A program made the translations under genes and the position numbers. Positions 1 to 9,987 of a DNA stretch of 64,000 bases are shown here, piece by piece. This stretch comes from Kalaharituber pfeilii. Its lineage: Eukaryota > Ascomycota > Pezizomycetes > Pezizales > Pezizaceae. Numbering within the stretch: the first letter of the stretch is position 1; each line of letters begins with the position of its first letter. The stretch is from positions 176,369 through 240,368 of the forward strand of contig WHUZ01000088.1 of NCBI GenBank assembly GCA_015179045.1, read 5' to 3'. The notes below the pieces were generated by a model, which worked only from the letters and a program-made list of their open reading frames with translations, was not told the origin of the DNA and did no database searches.

Positions 1-670
1 AGAACAAATTGGGAAGGACCTCCGAGATCCTCATAGTACAATCAGAATCTTGCTTCAACAGTTTGAAGTACAAAGGCTGCCGCAGATGCGACAGCTAAAG
101 TGGTCTTGCGGCGCGAGGTTATCGCCATAGGTCGAATATGCGTGCGGTATGCGTGGAATATGCGTGCAGTTATGCGTGGAAAATAACCGAAAAAATAACC
201 GCAGAAATAACCTAGGTACGTTGCAAAATCTGGGCCGTTTTTTGGTTCGGTTATGATGACTAATGGTTACCCGGAAAATAACCGAATTTCAATAACCGGA
301 CTTTGCAAAATCCGCCTACTACCTGAGTGCTATGTATCCTTCGGTGTCAAGTGTACACCTCTATCCTCTTGATGTCACCCCCGACCCCAGGGCGCATCAC
401 CCCCCTAGGCGCGTCACCCCCTAGGCGCGTCACTTCCCTAGGTGTGCCATGCCCCTAGCAGTTGTATAGACCCCCGAGCGAAGCGAGTGGGGTCTCTCAG
501 AGAGCATGTGTGCAAGCGGATGTTCAAAACTCACTCTGAAAGATCCTCGCGGTCGTGAGGGTACTCCGTGACAGCACCAGAGCCCCTAACCCTGGTCGCA
601 AGCTCTGCCTCAGCTCCCGCCGCACGCTCTGCCCCCATTGCGAGCGTAGCGAGCGGGCATTCTCTAGTAC
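1..670. repeat. Unidentified repeat-like DNA with short tandem motifs
   Basis: No gene is recognisable. Positions 120-310 hold repeated TATGCGTG and AATAACCG motifs on both strands. Positions 385-465 hold about four imperfect copies of a unit near GGCGCGTCACCCCCTA. Two GAGCGAAGCGAG-like motifs sit at about 475 and 640. Short direct and inverted motifs like these suggest the edge of an unidentified repeat. Confidence 0.4.
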
Positions 671-684
671 TGTAGTTACTAGTA

Positions 685-1877
685 GGGGTTGTCGACGAAC
701 AACTGGGAATGGCTACCAGAAGGTACCAGCGAAAATACGCCAGCCAAACTAGGCAGGTGTCGTGAGGCACCCCTTTTACCCTTGTGAAATTTATTATGAA
801 TTACCACAAATATGCCTCTACACAACAAGACTCACGCGTATCAACTAGTGGTTGTCACTGAATAATTGAGAATGGTTACCAGAGAAAACACGCCAACCAA
901 ACTAGGCAGGAACCCGTGAGGTACACCTTTTAACCCTGCGAAATTTATTAGCTAGTAAAATGAATTACCACGACTAAACGCCATACACATCCACGCATGT
1001 AAAAAGCTATCGTGATGCTCATGGTTCTTGATTCAGATGCAGACTCCAACTCAGATTTGGAGGAAATGGCCAAAGATACACTTCTTATGTCAATACAATG
1101 TTCTAGGGTGAATTGACACATAAAGAAGACATAAATATGAATAGGATATGTTTGCATTGTTTGTGGTTGTAGATGCATGCTGAAGGTTGATGCGAATCGA
1201 GATGTGTACGCGGATGCTGCATATGGTGCGAAATGTTGTGGGTGTATGCAGCAAAGTAGGTTACTAACTGAGCTCTACTTACCAGAACAGCCATTTACCA
1301 GTCGATTTTGACTGGTAAATGAACTTATGCTGCGCCACGGGCCATCCAATGGGCCAATGAACGAAGGGCCAAGGCACTAAAAACGCCTCAGTCAAGTATA
1401 GTAAAGTATAGTAAAGTGTGGTAACCATTCTCAATTATTCAGTGACAACCACTACTTTACCATGCCCCGTCTAAGTCGAAGAGCTGTAATACAACAAGAG
1501 CTCAGAAGTGAAGCAATGTAAAAACTATCATGATGCTTATGATTTTTTATTGATGCATGATGAACCTATAAAGAGGGTATGTATGCATTATTTGTGTTTG
1601 TAGATGCATCTCAATGTTGACGTGATCGGGATGTGAATACGCGGGTGATGCATATGGTACGAAATAATGTGGGTGTATGCAGCAAAGTAGGCTACTAACT
1701 GAGCACTACTTACCAGAAGAGCCCACTACCAGTCAAATTTGACTGGTAACAGGCGTTACGTTGGTACCGGAGACTACCAGCCAACAGACCAATGAACGAA
1801 GGGCCAAGGCACTAAAAGCGCCTCAGTTAGTAGTGGTACTTTCTGGTAGCCATTCCCAGTTGTTCGTCGACAACCCC
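685..1877. mobile_element. Miniature inverted-repeat element (outer copy), interrupted by a related copy
   Basis: The ends are inverted repeats starting GGGTTGTCGACGAACAACTG at 686 and ending with its complement at about 1876. The flank TAGTA is present on both sides (680-684 and 1878-1882), consistent with a TA target duplication. There is no transposase. Positions 1495-1850 match 960-1395 inside the inserted copy, for example the shared stretch GGTGTATGCAGCAAAGTAGG. Both are therefore the same family: about 585 bp of outer copy plus a 605-bp insert. It is probably a non-autonomous Tc1/mariner-like element; the superfamily is inferred only from the TA target. Confidence 0.75.
848..1452. mobile_element. 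Miniature inverted-repeat element (inner copy) inserted in 685-1877
   Basis: Inverted termini GTGGTTGTCACTGAATAATT (848) and its complement (ending 1452) are flanked by TA on both sides (846-847, 1453-1454). It carries no coding sequence. Its interior aligns with the interior of the surrounding element, including a short palindrome around ACCAGTCGATTTTGACTGGT (1297-1316). Insertion of one family member into another shows repeated activity of the family. Confidence 0.75.
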
Positions 1878-2049
1878 TAGTACTAAGCTGCCAGCACCAT
1901 ACTCCAGCGGACAGGTTTATGGCATTTAAGCTGACTAACCAAAAAGATGTACCCGACGCTGCTCGAGGGTTGCATTTACCATCTACTTGTATGTCTGTGC
2001 TAGTAATTGGTGCCAATCCTGTGGTACCACGTCATGGTGAAAATCACTA

Positions 2050-3885
2050 CTGTCGCTTACCTATTAGTGACCGAGCACCTATTAGTGACCGATCTCTTGG
2101 CACCCTCCTCGTACAACTTCCACATGCAATATCTTCAGCGTCAGGCATGCTAGCAACATGAGGTAAATTGCAAAATATACAGCAGGCATGCCTGAACATT
2201 TGGAGGATATTTGATGGCCATACTATATATACACCTTTTGTAATTCAATGATATGCAGAGAAAGTATAGCATTCTACCCCCCTTGCATAGCAAAGAATAG
2301 CATATACTAAATACTATATGACTATCCTCAACTATAGCTCTTCATACTCTCAAGTGACTATAGAAGAAGGGTAGCTCACCTAAATGATGGTAGGATAAGT
2401 CGCTGTAGATTTCTGTAGCCTCAAAAGCAGTTACCAAAATATCCGAAAGTGCAGGAAGTGCTAAAGCTGTCAGTATGTCCTACTGCACACATAATATACT
2501 CCACTGCAATCAATATACCACTCTAAAAGCAGCATTGCTATGCTCTTGATATAATCAATAGTGTTTTATATAACTAAAGTAGTAGATATATGATAAACCA
2601 ATTCTTTAATTACTATATTCTATCAGCAAGCACAAATTTATACCAATTGCTGCTACTTCAATATCAGAGTACCATTACTCTCTATAGACCTTGTTCTGAG
2701 TGCTCTACATATGCTAGTCCTCTGCGTAGCTCATATAGCACTCATTTATATGACTGCGATGCCAGCGCCGGCACTGTTACCAGCACTATCGCTAGTACTG
2801 TCAGCTCATATATCATCTGCATATGTGCATCTACTGACTGCCCACCGTATAGTTGTGGTGAACCTATAATAAGACACTAACCACCCTGACAGAAGTTCTT
2901 GCAGCTAATTATACCTATGAGGTCATTATAGGATAGTATATATCTAGACACAATTCTGCTTATTATATTACTATAAAAAATACTAAATTTTTGTTAGTAT
3001 TACTCCCTATATCATTTTATATAGATGTACATGGCAGTAATACTATTATTCTTACCTCCTCTATCAACTATGGTATATGCTATTAATGTTGATATAGTAA
3101 GAAGTTTATTTTATCAACTAATTCTATCAGTTAGGTATATGCTATTATAGCCATCAGGATACTTCTATACCAACTAATTCTGCAGCTATATACTATCGTT
3201 GGTATAGATACCTATCAGGTCTACCAATTCTATTATTCTACTAGAGGCTGTCGCACTCATAAGAGTATTTTTCCTAGCAATTAATACTATTAGTCCTAAA
3301 ATATACTATACTATTCTTGAGGATGTTTTCCTAGTAGCCAACACTCCTAATTATATTACATACTATTGTAAATATAAGAGCAGTCTTATAACTATTAATT
3401 CTGTTATTTTTAGTATATGTAGTTGCTTGTTGCAAGTAATAGAAGAGCATATTGGAAGTTTTGGCACTTCCGGCATTTTTGGCCATTTCAGTGACTGCTT
3501 TGAGGCTACCGAAATTCAGCGCAGCCTTATCCTATCACCATTTAAGTTAGCTATCTTCTTCTATAGCCACTTGAGAGTGTGAAGAGCTATAGTTGAGGTT
3601 GAGGAGAGTCATATAATATTTAGTATATGCTATCCTTTGCTATGCAAGGGGGGGGTAGAATGCTATACACTTTCCCTGCATATCATTGAATTACAAAAGG
3701 TGTATATATAGTATGGCCATCAAATAACCTCCAAATATTCAGGTGCACCTGCTGTATGTTCTGCAATTTACCTCATGTTGCTAGCATGCCTCAAGCCGAA
3801 GATATTGCATGTAGAAGTTGTACGAGGAGGAGTGCCAAGAGATCGGTCACTAATAGGTGCTCGGTCACTAATAGGTAAGCGACAG
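2050..3885. mobile_element. TA-flanked non-autonomous inverted-repeat transposon, 1.8 kb
   Basis: The element reads TA, then CTGTCGCTTACCTATTAGTG at 2050, and ends with the complement at 3885 followed by TA. The inverted similarity extends roughly 400 bp inward on each side, though diverged (for example the shared block around GTATATATAGTATGGCCATC). The interior is AT-rich and has no transposase-like frame. The same terminal repeat, slightly diverged, starts the pogo-type element at 62522, so this is probably a deletion derivative of that family mobilised in trans. Confidence 0.75.
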
Positions 3886-3887
3886 TA

Positions 3888-4964
3888 AACAATATTGCGT
3901 AACCCCATTGGGCCAGTAGGTCGTACCGGGCAGTCTCGTATCCCTTGGGGGGGGCCAGACATGTATCGGATAAGGACCCCTTTGCGACAACACACCCAGA
4001 ATGCCCCTTTTATACTACTCTAGTATTCGGAAAAATTTCCGTTCTCTGACTTTCATTCGTGCCGTCTATTATTTTTCGAGAAAATTTTCAATGCCAGCAA
4101 AAACGCACAGACTCATGTTTCAATGCCTTCAATGTTTTTTAATTTGGCAAGTAAGTGTCTTAAGTGTGATGATAAACCTACTTGGCGATACCAGATTGAA
4201 ATGTTGTGAGTGAATCTTATTCCAGATTAGACAATAATACAATATATAAATTCTCTCAGTTGAAGAATCAAACACATGTAATGGAGAAAGAAGTGTCTAT
4301 ATTAGAAGGTAACAGTGAGATATATATATATTTTATACATTTGAAATGGTAGTTAAGAAGGGATAGAATTAGTTGCAATTGATAGTACTGAAAAGGTGTT
4401 TTTCTGTGATTTTTTCTTCTTTTATTGATTTTCGGGTAAAACTCTTTGAAGGGTGCTCAACGTGGGTCCCCTCAGATGCAGGTCTCGTAGCACCAAGTGA
4501 TAAACCAGGTGCTGTACCTAAGAGCCCCTGACGATCACGCTCCTTCAGGCTAGACGTCAGAAAATCTTGGTTTTATTTGTGTTCGGTGCTCGTATCCCGG
4601 CATGCTGGCCTGTGTACGGCTATGAATTGGCAGGACTAACATGCATGAAGCGGAACCACATGCACGAGTAATCTTTGCCACCTGATCCTCGGAGTGCTGA
4701 TCTATAGCTTTTAACAACACTAACAACTCCATAAACGAATTAGAGTAGTCAACAGCAGATACGAAGGTCTGTACCCCTGAAGCTACGTACATATGATTGT
4801 GAGTTTTCCATTGGCTAGTAGCGTGTATATGTGAATGATAAATAAGAACTGGTCCCCTCGTCATCCTCAACTCCTCATCGTTCGAACGTTCTCACAGCCT
4901 TTACTTACCAAGACACACCGCCTTTCGCATAATAAAACTTCAAGGCGACCGTTCTAGTGTTATC
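3888..4964. other. Intergenic DNA, nothing recognised
   Basis: No convincing gene or repeat is seen. A minus-strand open frame at 4550-4870 has no recognisable domain and faces the secreted-protein gene; I treat it as chance. The last 100 bases should contain the promoter and leader of the gene starting at 4965. Confidence 0.4.
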
Positions 4965-5448
4965 ATGCACTTCTTCACAGTTTTCTCTACTACTCTCTTG
5001 CTCTGCGCAGGCATGGTTGCCTCTGCTCCGGTCCCTGTTGCTAAAGCGTCCGTAGAACTGGTATGCTCTTTATCATACACAAATCCTCGTGATGAAATAC
5101 TAGTTGTCTACATATGCATCTACTGACCTTTGGTTGTCGTTTATAGCCTGAAAGTAACACTAACGTTAACGCTAAGGCTGGCAACATCTACTCTGATCTT
5201 GCCACTCACACTAATGACATCGCTACCACTGATCTTGATGCTGTATGTTCCCTATTTAATTTATATTCTCACTCGTTTTGCACTGCCGCCGAGACAATAC
5301 TGATTAAGCTGCTCTTGTAGGGACTTATCCTCTAGTCGTTTCTGTTCAATGTGTCATGCATTCCAAGTAGATTCAGAAGCTGTTCAGTGAAGACAGCCTC
5401 TTAAGGACGATGTTCAGTGACAACAAGCGTGCGCTTGTCGAGGGTTGA
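4965..5448 (+). CDS. Small secreted protein, 87 residues, three exons
   Basis: Exons 4965-5060, 5147-5242 and 5377-5448 join to an 87-residue frame. Introns 5061-5146 and 5243-5376 both begin GTATG and end AG, and both joins fall between codons. The first 20 or so residues are a classical signal peptide: a short N-terminal stretch, a hydrophobic core (TLLLCAGMVA), then ASA and APVP, giving a likely cleavage site near residue 21. The mature part is small, polar, Asn/Thr/Asp-rich and lacks cysteine. The C terminus carries two similar LFSED/MFSDN segments and one KR pair. The family is not recognised. An alternative acceptor at 5320 would give a 68-residue product ending GLIL; I prefer the longer form because its last exon stays open and continues the repeat-like pattern. 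Secretion is inferred from the signal peptide. An effector or a hydrophilic secreted peptide is possible but unproven. Confidence 0.6.
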
Positions 5449-5845
5449 GATTAATATTTCATATGTAGCCTGTACTATCCTAATGATGGGAGGACCTTTT
5501 AGCTTTTGGTATAATGTTGGGCATTTCTAAGCTGGGGAAAGATAAAGATATTGTATTATAATAATAATCACTAATTCCTGTATCAAACATTATCCTACTA
5601 TCTCATGAGCAGTGTCCTGATTGCAACCTCTTTGGTTCGGAACCTACATTTCAATGCCACATCAACGTAGAAAATGGTATGACAGTAGAGCAGCAGTAGA
5701 GAGATTGATTGTTGACACTGAATGTAACAAAATAACAAGATGGTATATATCCAGAGGTATATTAAAAATTGTAAGTCAGAATACCTGTTGTCAATTGTCA
5801 AATCGCAATCATAAGTTTGATCTAGTAGTTGAGCTAATCGTTGAG

Positions 5846-6497
5846 GCTGCAGCGCCAAAACAAGAAAAGGAACCAACACACAAAGGGGCAACACAGCGAG
5901 TAAGGGAGGCTTGGGACCGGAGAAACGAACGGGGCGACCTTGACATAGCGGTAATGTGGGTCAAAGGTCATAAAGGAATCCCAGGCAACACCGAAGCAGA
6001 TCGAGCAGCCAAGGTTGGTACACAGCTGCCATATCAAAACGAGATTGTCACGATGAAACAAGAGGCCAAAGCAAGGAGAGCGGCCGAAAGAAACAGACTG
6101 CATATGTCATATAGGCCACTACGCAGACTAGGCAATAGGGTTGCAACGCTAGTTGGCATCCTTGGAGGCAAGGGCCTCCGGCGCTGGAAATTCAAGGTCG
6201 GCACAGCTGACAGCCCGGAATGCCGGTGGTGCGGCGAGGCTGAAGAAACGACCCTTCACATATTGTCTCAATGTAGAGTCTGGAAGCAGAGATGCCCAAG
6301 GGGTGAGGATGGATTGTGCAGACCCTTGGGTGACCAAGATGAAGGGGAGGGCCTTCGGGGAGTGATAGGAATTTTGGAATGGGCGAGGGGTTAGCCCCGG
6401 GGGATTTACTTCTATTTTTCCGTACTTGTACTTTGTTTGGATATAACTAGACCTCGCCATAGCCCATAGGGCGGCACGCGAGTATTGATATAAAAAA
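5846..6497 (+). mobile_element. 5'-truncated LINE, RNase H end, tail family A
   Basis: The frame to the stop at 6392-6394 encodes the end of a LINE ORF2. It holds an RNase H C-terminal motif (WVKGHKGIPGNTEADRAAK), then an arginine-rich stretch, then a CCHC-like motif (CRWCGEAEETTLHILSQC). A 3' untranslated region ends in the family A tail (CTCGCCATAGCCCATAGGGC) and an A run at about 6484-6497. Reverse transcriptase and endonuclease are missing, as expected of 5' truncation. The 5' boundary near 5846 is approximate. The fragment is inactive by itself. Confidence 0.8.
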
Positions 6498-6929
6498 AAA
6501 AAAAAAGAAAAAAAGAAAATGGCGACAGCTGAACATGATGACAACATGTGGCGACAGCTGAATATATGGCCACTATTCAAGATTCAGGCTATCTCCTGCA
6601 GCTTATGTGTTTCAACACACAAGAAACAAGTACGTGGTAGTTGGGGCAGCGCGACTGAAGGTGCAGCGCAGCATATGGGACCATATGCAGTTCGTGAGCA
6701 CATATGTGGTGGACTGTGCAGAACAGTGCGCATATAAGGATTACATCGGACACTGTTGAATCAATTCCCCCATCTACCACACCCGGTCAACGAGTTCTTT
6801 CAACAACGGAATCGGAACCTGTGCATCCATTTGTGCCACTTCTGTTCAGCAATTTCTCGCTCGTCATGCCCCCTTCCAATCGTGTTGAAAAACCATATCT
6901 AGGTAAGTCAACAGACTGACCCCTGGCAT

Positions 6930-7055
6930 GTTGTTGGTTCGAGAGATCTGCAGAGATATCTGGTCAAACATGACGGGTCGGTCTTATCGGAGTTGACTTC
7001 CACAGTCGGATCTCTGTTGGGGGCCATCATTGAGTCCGAGCATAACGAGGCGGGC
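6930..7055. repeat. Dispersed repeat, inverted partner near 57095-57260
   Basis: The segment around GGAGTTGACTTCCACAGTCG (about 6989) is matched in reverse complement near 57160, with further similarity outward on both sides (ACGGCC...TCGTATGCTC against GAGCATAACGAGGCGGGCCGT). The similarity is imperfect. The type of element is unknown. Confidence 0.5.
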
Positions 7056-7066
7056 CGTGTACTGTT

Positions 7067-7127
7067 TTTTTTTTTTTTTTTTATATCAGTACTCGCGTGC
7101 CGCCCTAGGGGCTATGGCGAGATTAGT
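7067..7127 (-). mobile_element. Very short family A retroposon copy
   Basis: A run of T (minus-strand A tail) is followed by TATATCAGTACTCGCGTGCC and the family A tail in reverse. It is flanked by the 14-bp duplication GGCCGTGTACTGTT (7053-7066 and 7128-7141). Only about 60 bp of the element was inserted. Confidence 0.85.
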
Positions 7128-7427
7128 GGCCGTGTACTGTTGGCGGACTAAGCTATCGCCGTTCACTATCGCTTTTTGTAGGCAACTTCCTGTTTTGTAT
7201 TATATGTAGATGCATTGCTCTGGAAGCCTCGTACATCAGATAGAATATTTTCAAGAAGCAATTCAGTATTGTTGTATCCTGTGATACAGTATCTCCTCTG
7301 TTTTTACAGACAAGCCGCTATTTACCCACACGAAACAAGTATCCCACTGCCTGACGCCCACTATCGATATTACGCCCACTCCCCCGTCTTCTGTCCTCCC
7401 GCGACCTCCCAGCTGAGGGACCTTACA

Positions 7428-7505
7428 CCCTCGCCATAACCCACAGGGCGGCGCGCGAGTAATGATATTAAAATAAAAAAAAATAAAAAAGAAAAAAAAG
7501 AAAAA
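7428..7505 (+). mobile_element. Very short family A retroposon copy
   Basis: The sequence is CCTCGCCATAACCCACAGGG... followed by an impure A run. It is flanked by the 13-bp duplication GAGGGACCTTACA (7415-7427 and 7506-7518). At 78 bp this is essentially only the 3' tail. Confidence 0.85.
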
Positions 7506-8299
7506 GAGGGACCTTACAGCACAAGATCGCAGCTGGCCACGCTCAGACGATGTACTGTAGTTATGTTCCATGGACAGCCATTCCAATTGAACAAATAGAC
7601 TTGCACTTTCCTCCATGGCGGTCGAGTCAGACTCCGCTTTATAATCTACGTCCCTACTAGTAGTTGAATAGCTGTATCTACTGTATTTACTGCACCTGAT
7701 CTATATGATTAACCAAGCTCGCGGACCGACCAAGGAACGAAAGAATCGTAAAAAAACATCGGTATGGAAATGTGGAACAAAGAGTGCTATAACTGGTTCA
7801 TAAATCTTATCTATGTCGATACGTTGATCCTGATCCTCTTATCCCTATATGTCTATGTGCCTCGCACGCCAAGCTTGCCCTTGCTTGTACTTACTCATTC
7901 CGTCACCTGCCACACGACACCTGTTCTCGTGCCTAGACTCTAGTCTACCCCTCACTCTTTTTGACAAGAAACATCACCTCCTCTCCTGAAACGATTATCT
8001 TTGCATGAAATGGAGGACGACTGGGTTGCTTCCCTGGGCCGTTGTACTGGTTCAAGTAGTTTGTGATGAACGGGTCCGGGTCAGGTCAAGGTACAAGATC
8101 TGGGTACGGGGTGGGCGGCGGGCGCCGAGGCGATTTCACAGTGGAGGCGGAGGCAGAGGCGGTCGGAGCTATATGATATCGAGAGGTAGATGTATTAAAA
8201 GCTAAATACACAACTTGGGTAGGATACAAGTTGTTGCGTGGAGAAGCAAGAGGGAGGAGGGAGGAGGGCCTCTTTATAGAAAACCCTCGGTGGGAAATC

Positions 8300-8610
8300 T
8301 AGGCAAACAAGCAAACAAGCAAACAAGCAAACAAACGAAGTACATGGAAAACCGAGGAAACGACTGGAAGTACATGGAAAACAAAGGAAACGACAGGAAG
8401 TACATGGATGGCCAGGGAAATGACTGGAAGCGGCTAGAAACGTCAGGAATATCCGGAAATAAGCTCGGCGATACCTGTTTCCAGCAGATTCTATGGCTTT
8501 CCGGCAGGTTCTATAGCTTCCAGCAGGTTCTACGGTTTTCCGGCGGGTTCTGCGGCTTTCCGGCGGGTTCTGGGGATCCGGGTTCTTCTAGCAGGTTCTG
8601 GCAGGTTCTT
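8300..8610 (+). repeat. Tandem repeats: AAGC/AAAC run, about 30-bp and about 21-bp units
   Basis: Three successive simple repeats are seen: an AAACAAGC run at 8303-8337, about three units based on AAGTACATGGAAAAC...GGAAACGACTGG (8338-8430), and about six units based on TTCCGGCAGGTTCTA (8477-8612). An open frame runs through them (8215-8661), but its product would be pure repeat, so I do not call a gene. Confidence 0.7.
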
Positions 8611-9101
8611 CGGTTCGGGTTGTTAAGCAATGACCGGGATGCTGGCGGCCATGTCGCTTAAGCGTGCTCACAGGTGCAGGGATATATATCGGAGTGCTAG
8701 AAGGAGTGCGACGAATCGCAAGGGTGTCAGGGTCAGCTGCACGTGTACGAGTACTGTACTGGCGAGTAGTATGTTGGTTGCCAGTATAGGACCGGAGCTG
8801 GAGGGTCTTGGGCGAGGGGTCCCGGGTTGGATTATTACATAGTTGAGCGGCGATGTCGACATCTTCATAGTCGGCCGCGGCTAAGGAGTAAGAAATGTAG
8901 TATTGGCTATACACTCTACATCACTAGATAAGTTCAGCACGTTCTCCTTCGCCTTTGCTAAGACTGCAGCCCTACCGGCGAATAATAACGATAACCTCCT
9001 GAATCCGTCCATCGAGAGCTCTCCCGGCGTCACGCCGCCCCCAGTATGGGAACTTCTACTGCAGTAATCCCAAAGTTCTGATCGAGGAGTGCATGCTTCT
9101 T

Positions 9102-9174
9102 AGTGAGCGGCACGAGCTAGCTCGAGCCGAGCTGGAGGGGGAGCTCGAGCTGGCTCGGCTCGTGCCGCTCACTA
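9102..9174. mobile_element. 73-bp palindromic mini-element
   Basis: An almost perfect palindrome begins AGTGAGCGGCACGAGC and ends GCTCGTGCCGCTCACT. It is flanked by the direct repeat ATGCTTCTT (9093-9101 and 9175-9183). A target duplication of 9-10 bp would suit a Mutator-like family, but nothing else supports that. Half of a related palindrome lies at 35396-35430. Confidence 0.6.
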
Positions 9175-9501
9175 ATGCTTCTTCTAACGGAGCCATCCCA
9201 GAAGTATTTGCTGGGGTCGCTAAGAGCAAATAGGACGATGTGACCGCCGTACTAGATGACCAATCCTGGGAACAAAGTTTGTATGTGCAGACCTATGTTG
9301 GTAGGTTGTGCTTAGATATTCCGCTGGTCTGGTTCAAGGCTTGGTAGCAACTCTGGGTTCTTGAGTACTGCCACAGATGAAAATTGAGGTACGAGCGTGA
9401 ACGGGCGTTGAATAAGTTGGATATGAAGAAATACAGTTTCATTTTTCTATGGCCGTCATGAGGAAATTTGAGGGCCCGCAGAAGGGGAGCACCGGAGGGC
9501 C

Positions 9502-9505
<4 letters not shown>

Positions 9506-9540
<35 letters not shown>

Positions 9541-9975
9541 TTCAATACTCGCATACCGCCTATCAGGCTACGGCGAGGTGTTAAGTACAGAATGTGTGAA
9601 TCGCAGATGATAGATAAGAAAAGAGCGTAAAGGAAAAATAATGGTCGAATAAAAAACAGCTAACTCGCTGCCCAGTCCAGCACCTCGGCCAGTGTCATCC
9701 CCTTCTTCTCCCCCTCTTCCTTCCCCTTCCCCTTCCCTTTCTCCACTCCTATTGGCATCTTCAGCCCCGTCTCTCCTCCCGGTAGTCTCTTCTTCCATGC
9801 CTCGCACTCTCTCGATATATGTCTGTAATTCTCGAGGGCCTTTCAACACCACCTGCACTCCGGTGAATCCTCCTTCCCTATCTGGTGTCTCCATTGTCTC
9901 AATCCTTTGTCCCCATGATGCCTGCGAGTGTGGCTACCCTCCTTCTGGTCCCAGGTATTCGAGTGGCCTGTACGT
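9506..9975 (-). mobile_element. 5'-truncated LINE, minus strand, tail family A
   Basis: A T run (9508-9538) and the reversed family A tail mark the 3' end. Reading the minus strand from about 9970 gives the LINE C-terminal segment with LRQWRHQIGKEDSPECRWC, the zinc-binding end of ORF2, followed by a frame change and stops. The near-identical duplication GGAGGGCCAAGA (9494-9505) and GGAGGCCCAAGA (9976-9987) marks the insertion. It is inactive. Confidence 0.75.
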
Positions 9976-9987
9976 GGAGGCCCAAGA

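Noticed and set aside
2590..2880. 96-residue frame inside the 1.8-kb inverted-repeat element as a transposase remnant
   Set aside because: No DDE or helix-turn-helix motif; composition fits chance in AT-rich DNA.
5321..5335. Short alternative last exon of the secreted protein
   Set aside because: It gives only GLIL and stop; the acceptor at 5376 gives a longer coherent exon, so it is mentioned only as an alternative.
8215..8661. 148-residue + strand frame
   Set aside because: It consists of translated tandem repeats; no normal protein composition or homology is visible.
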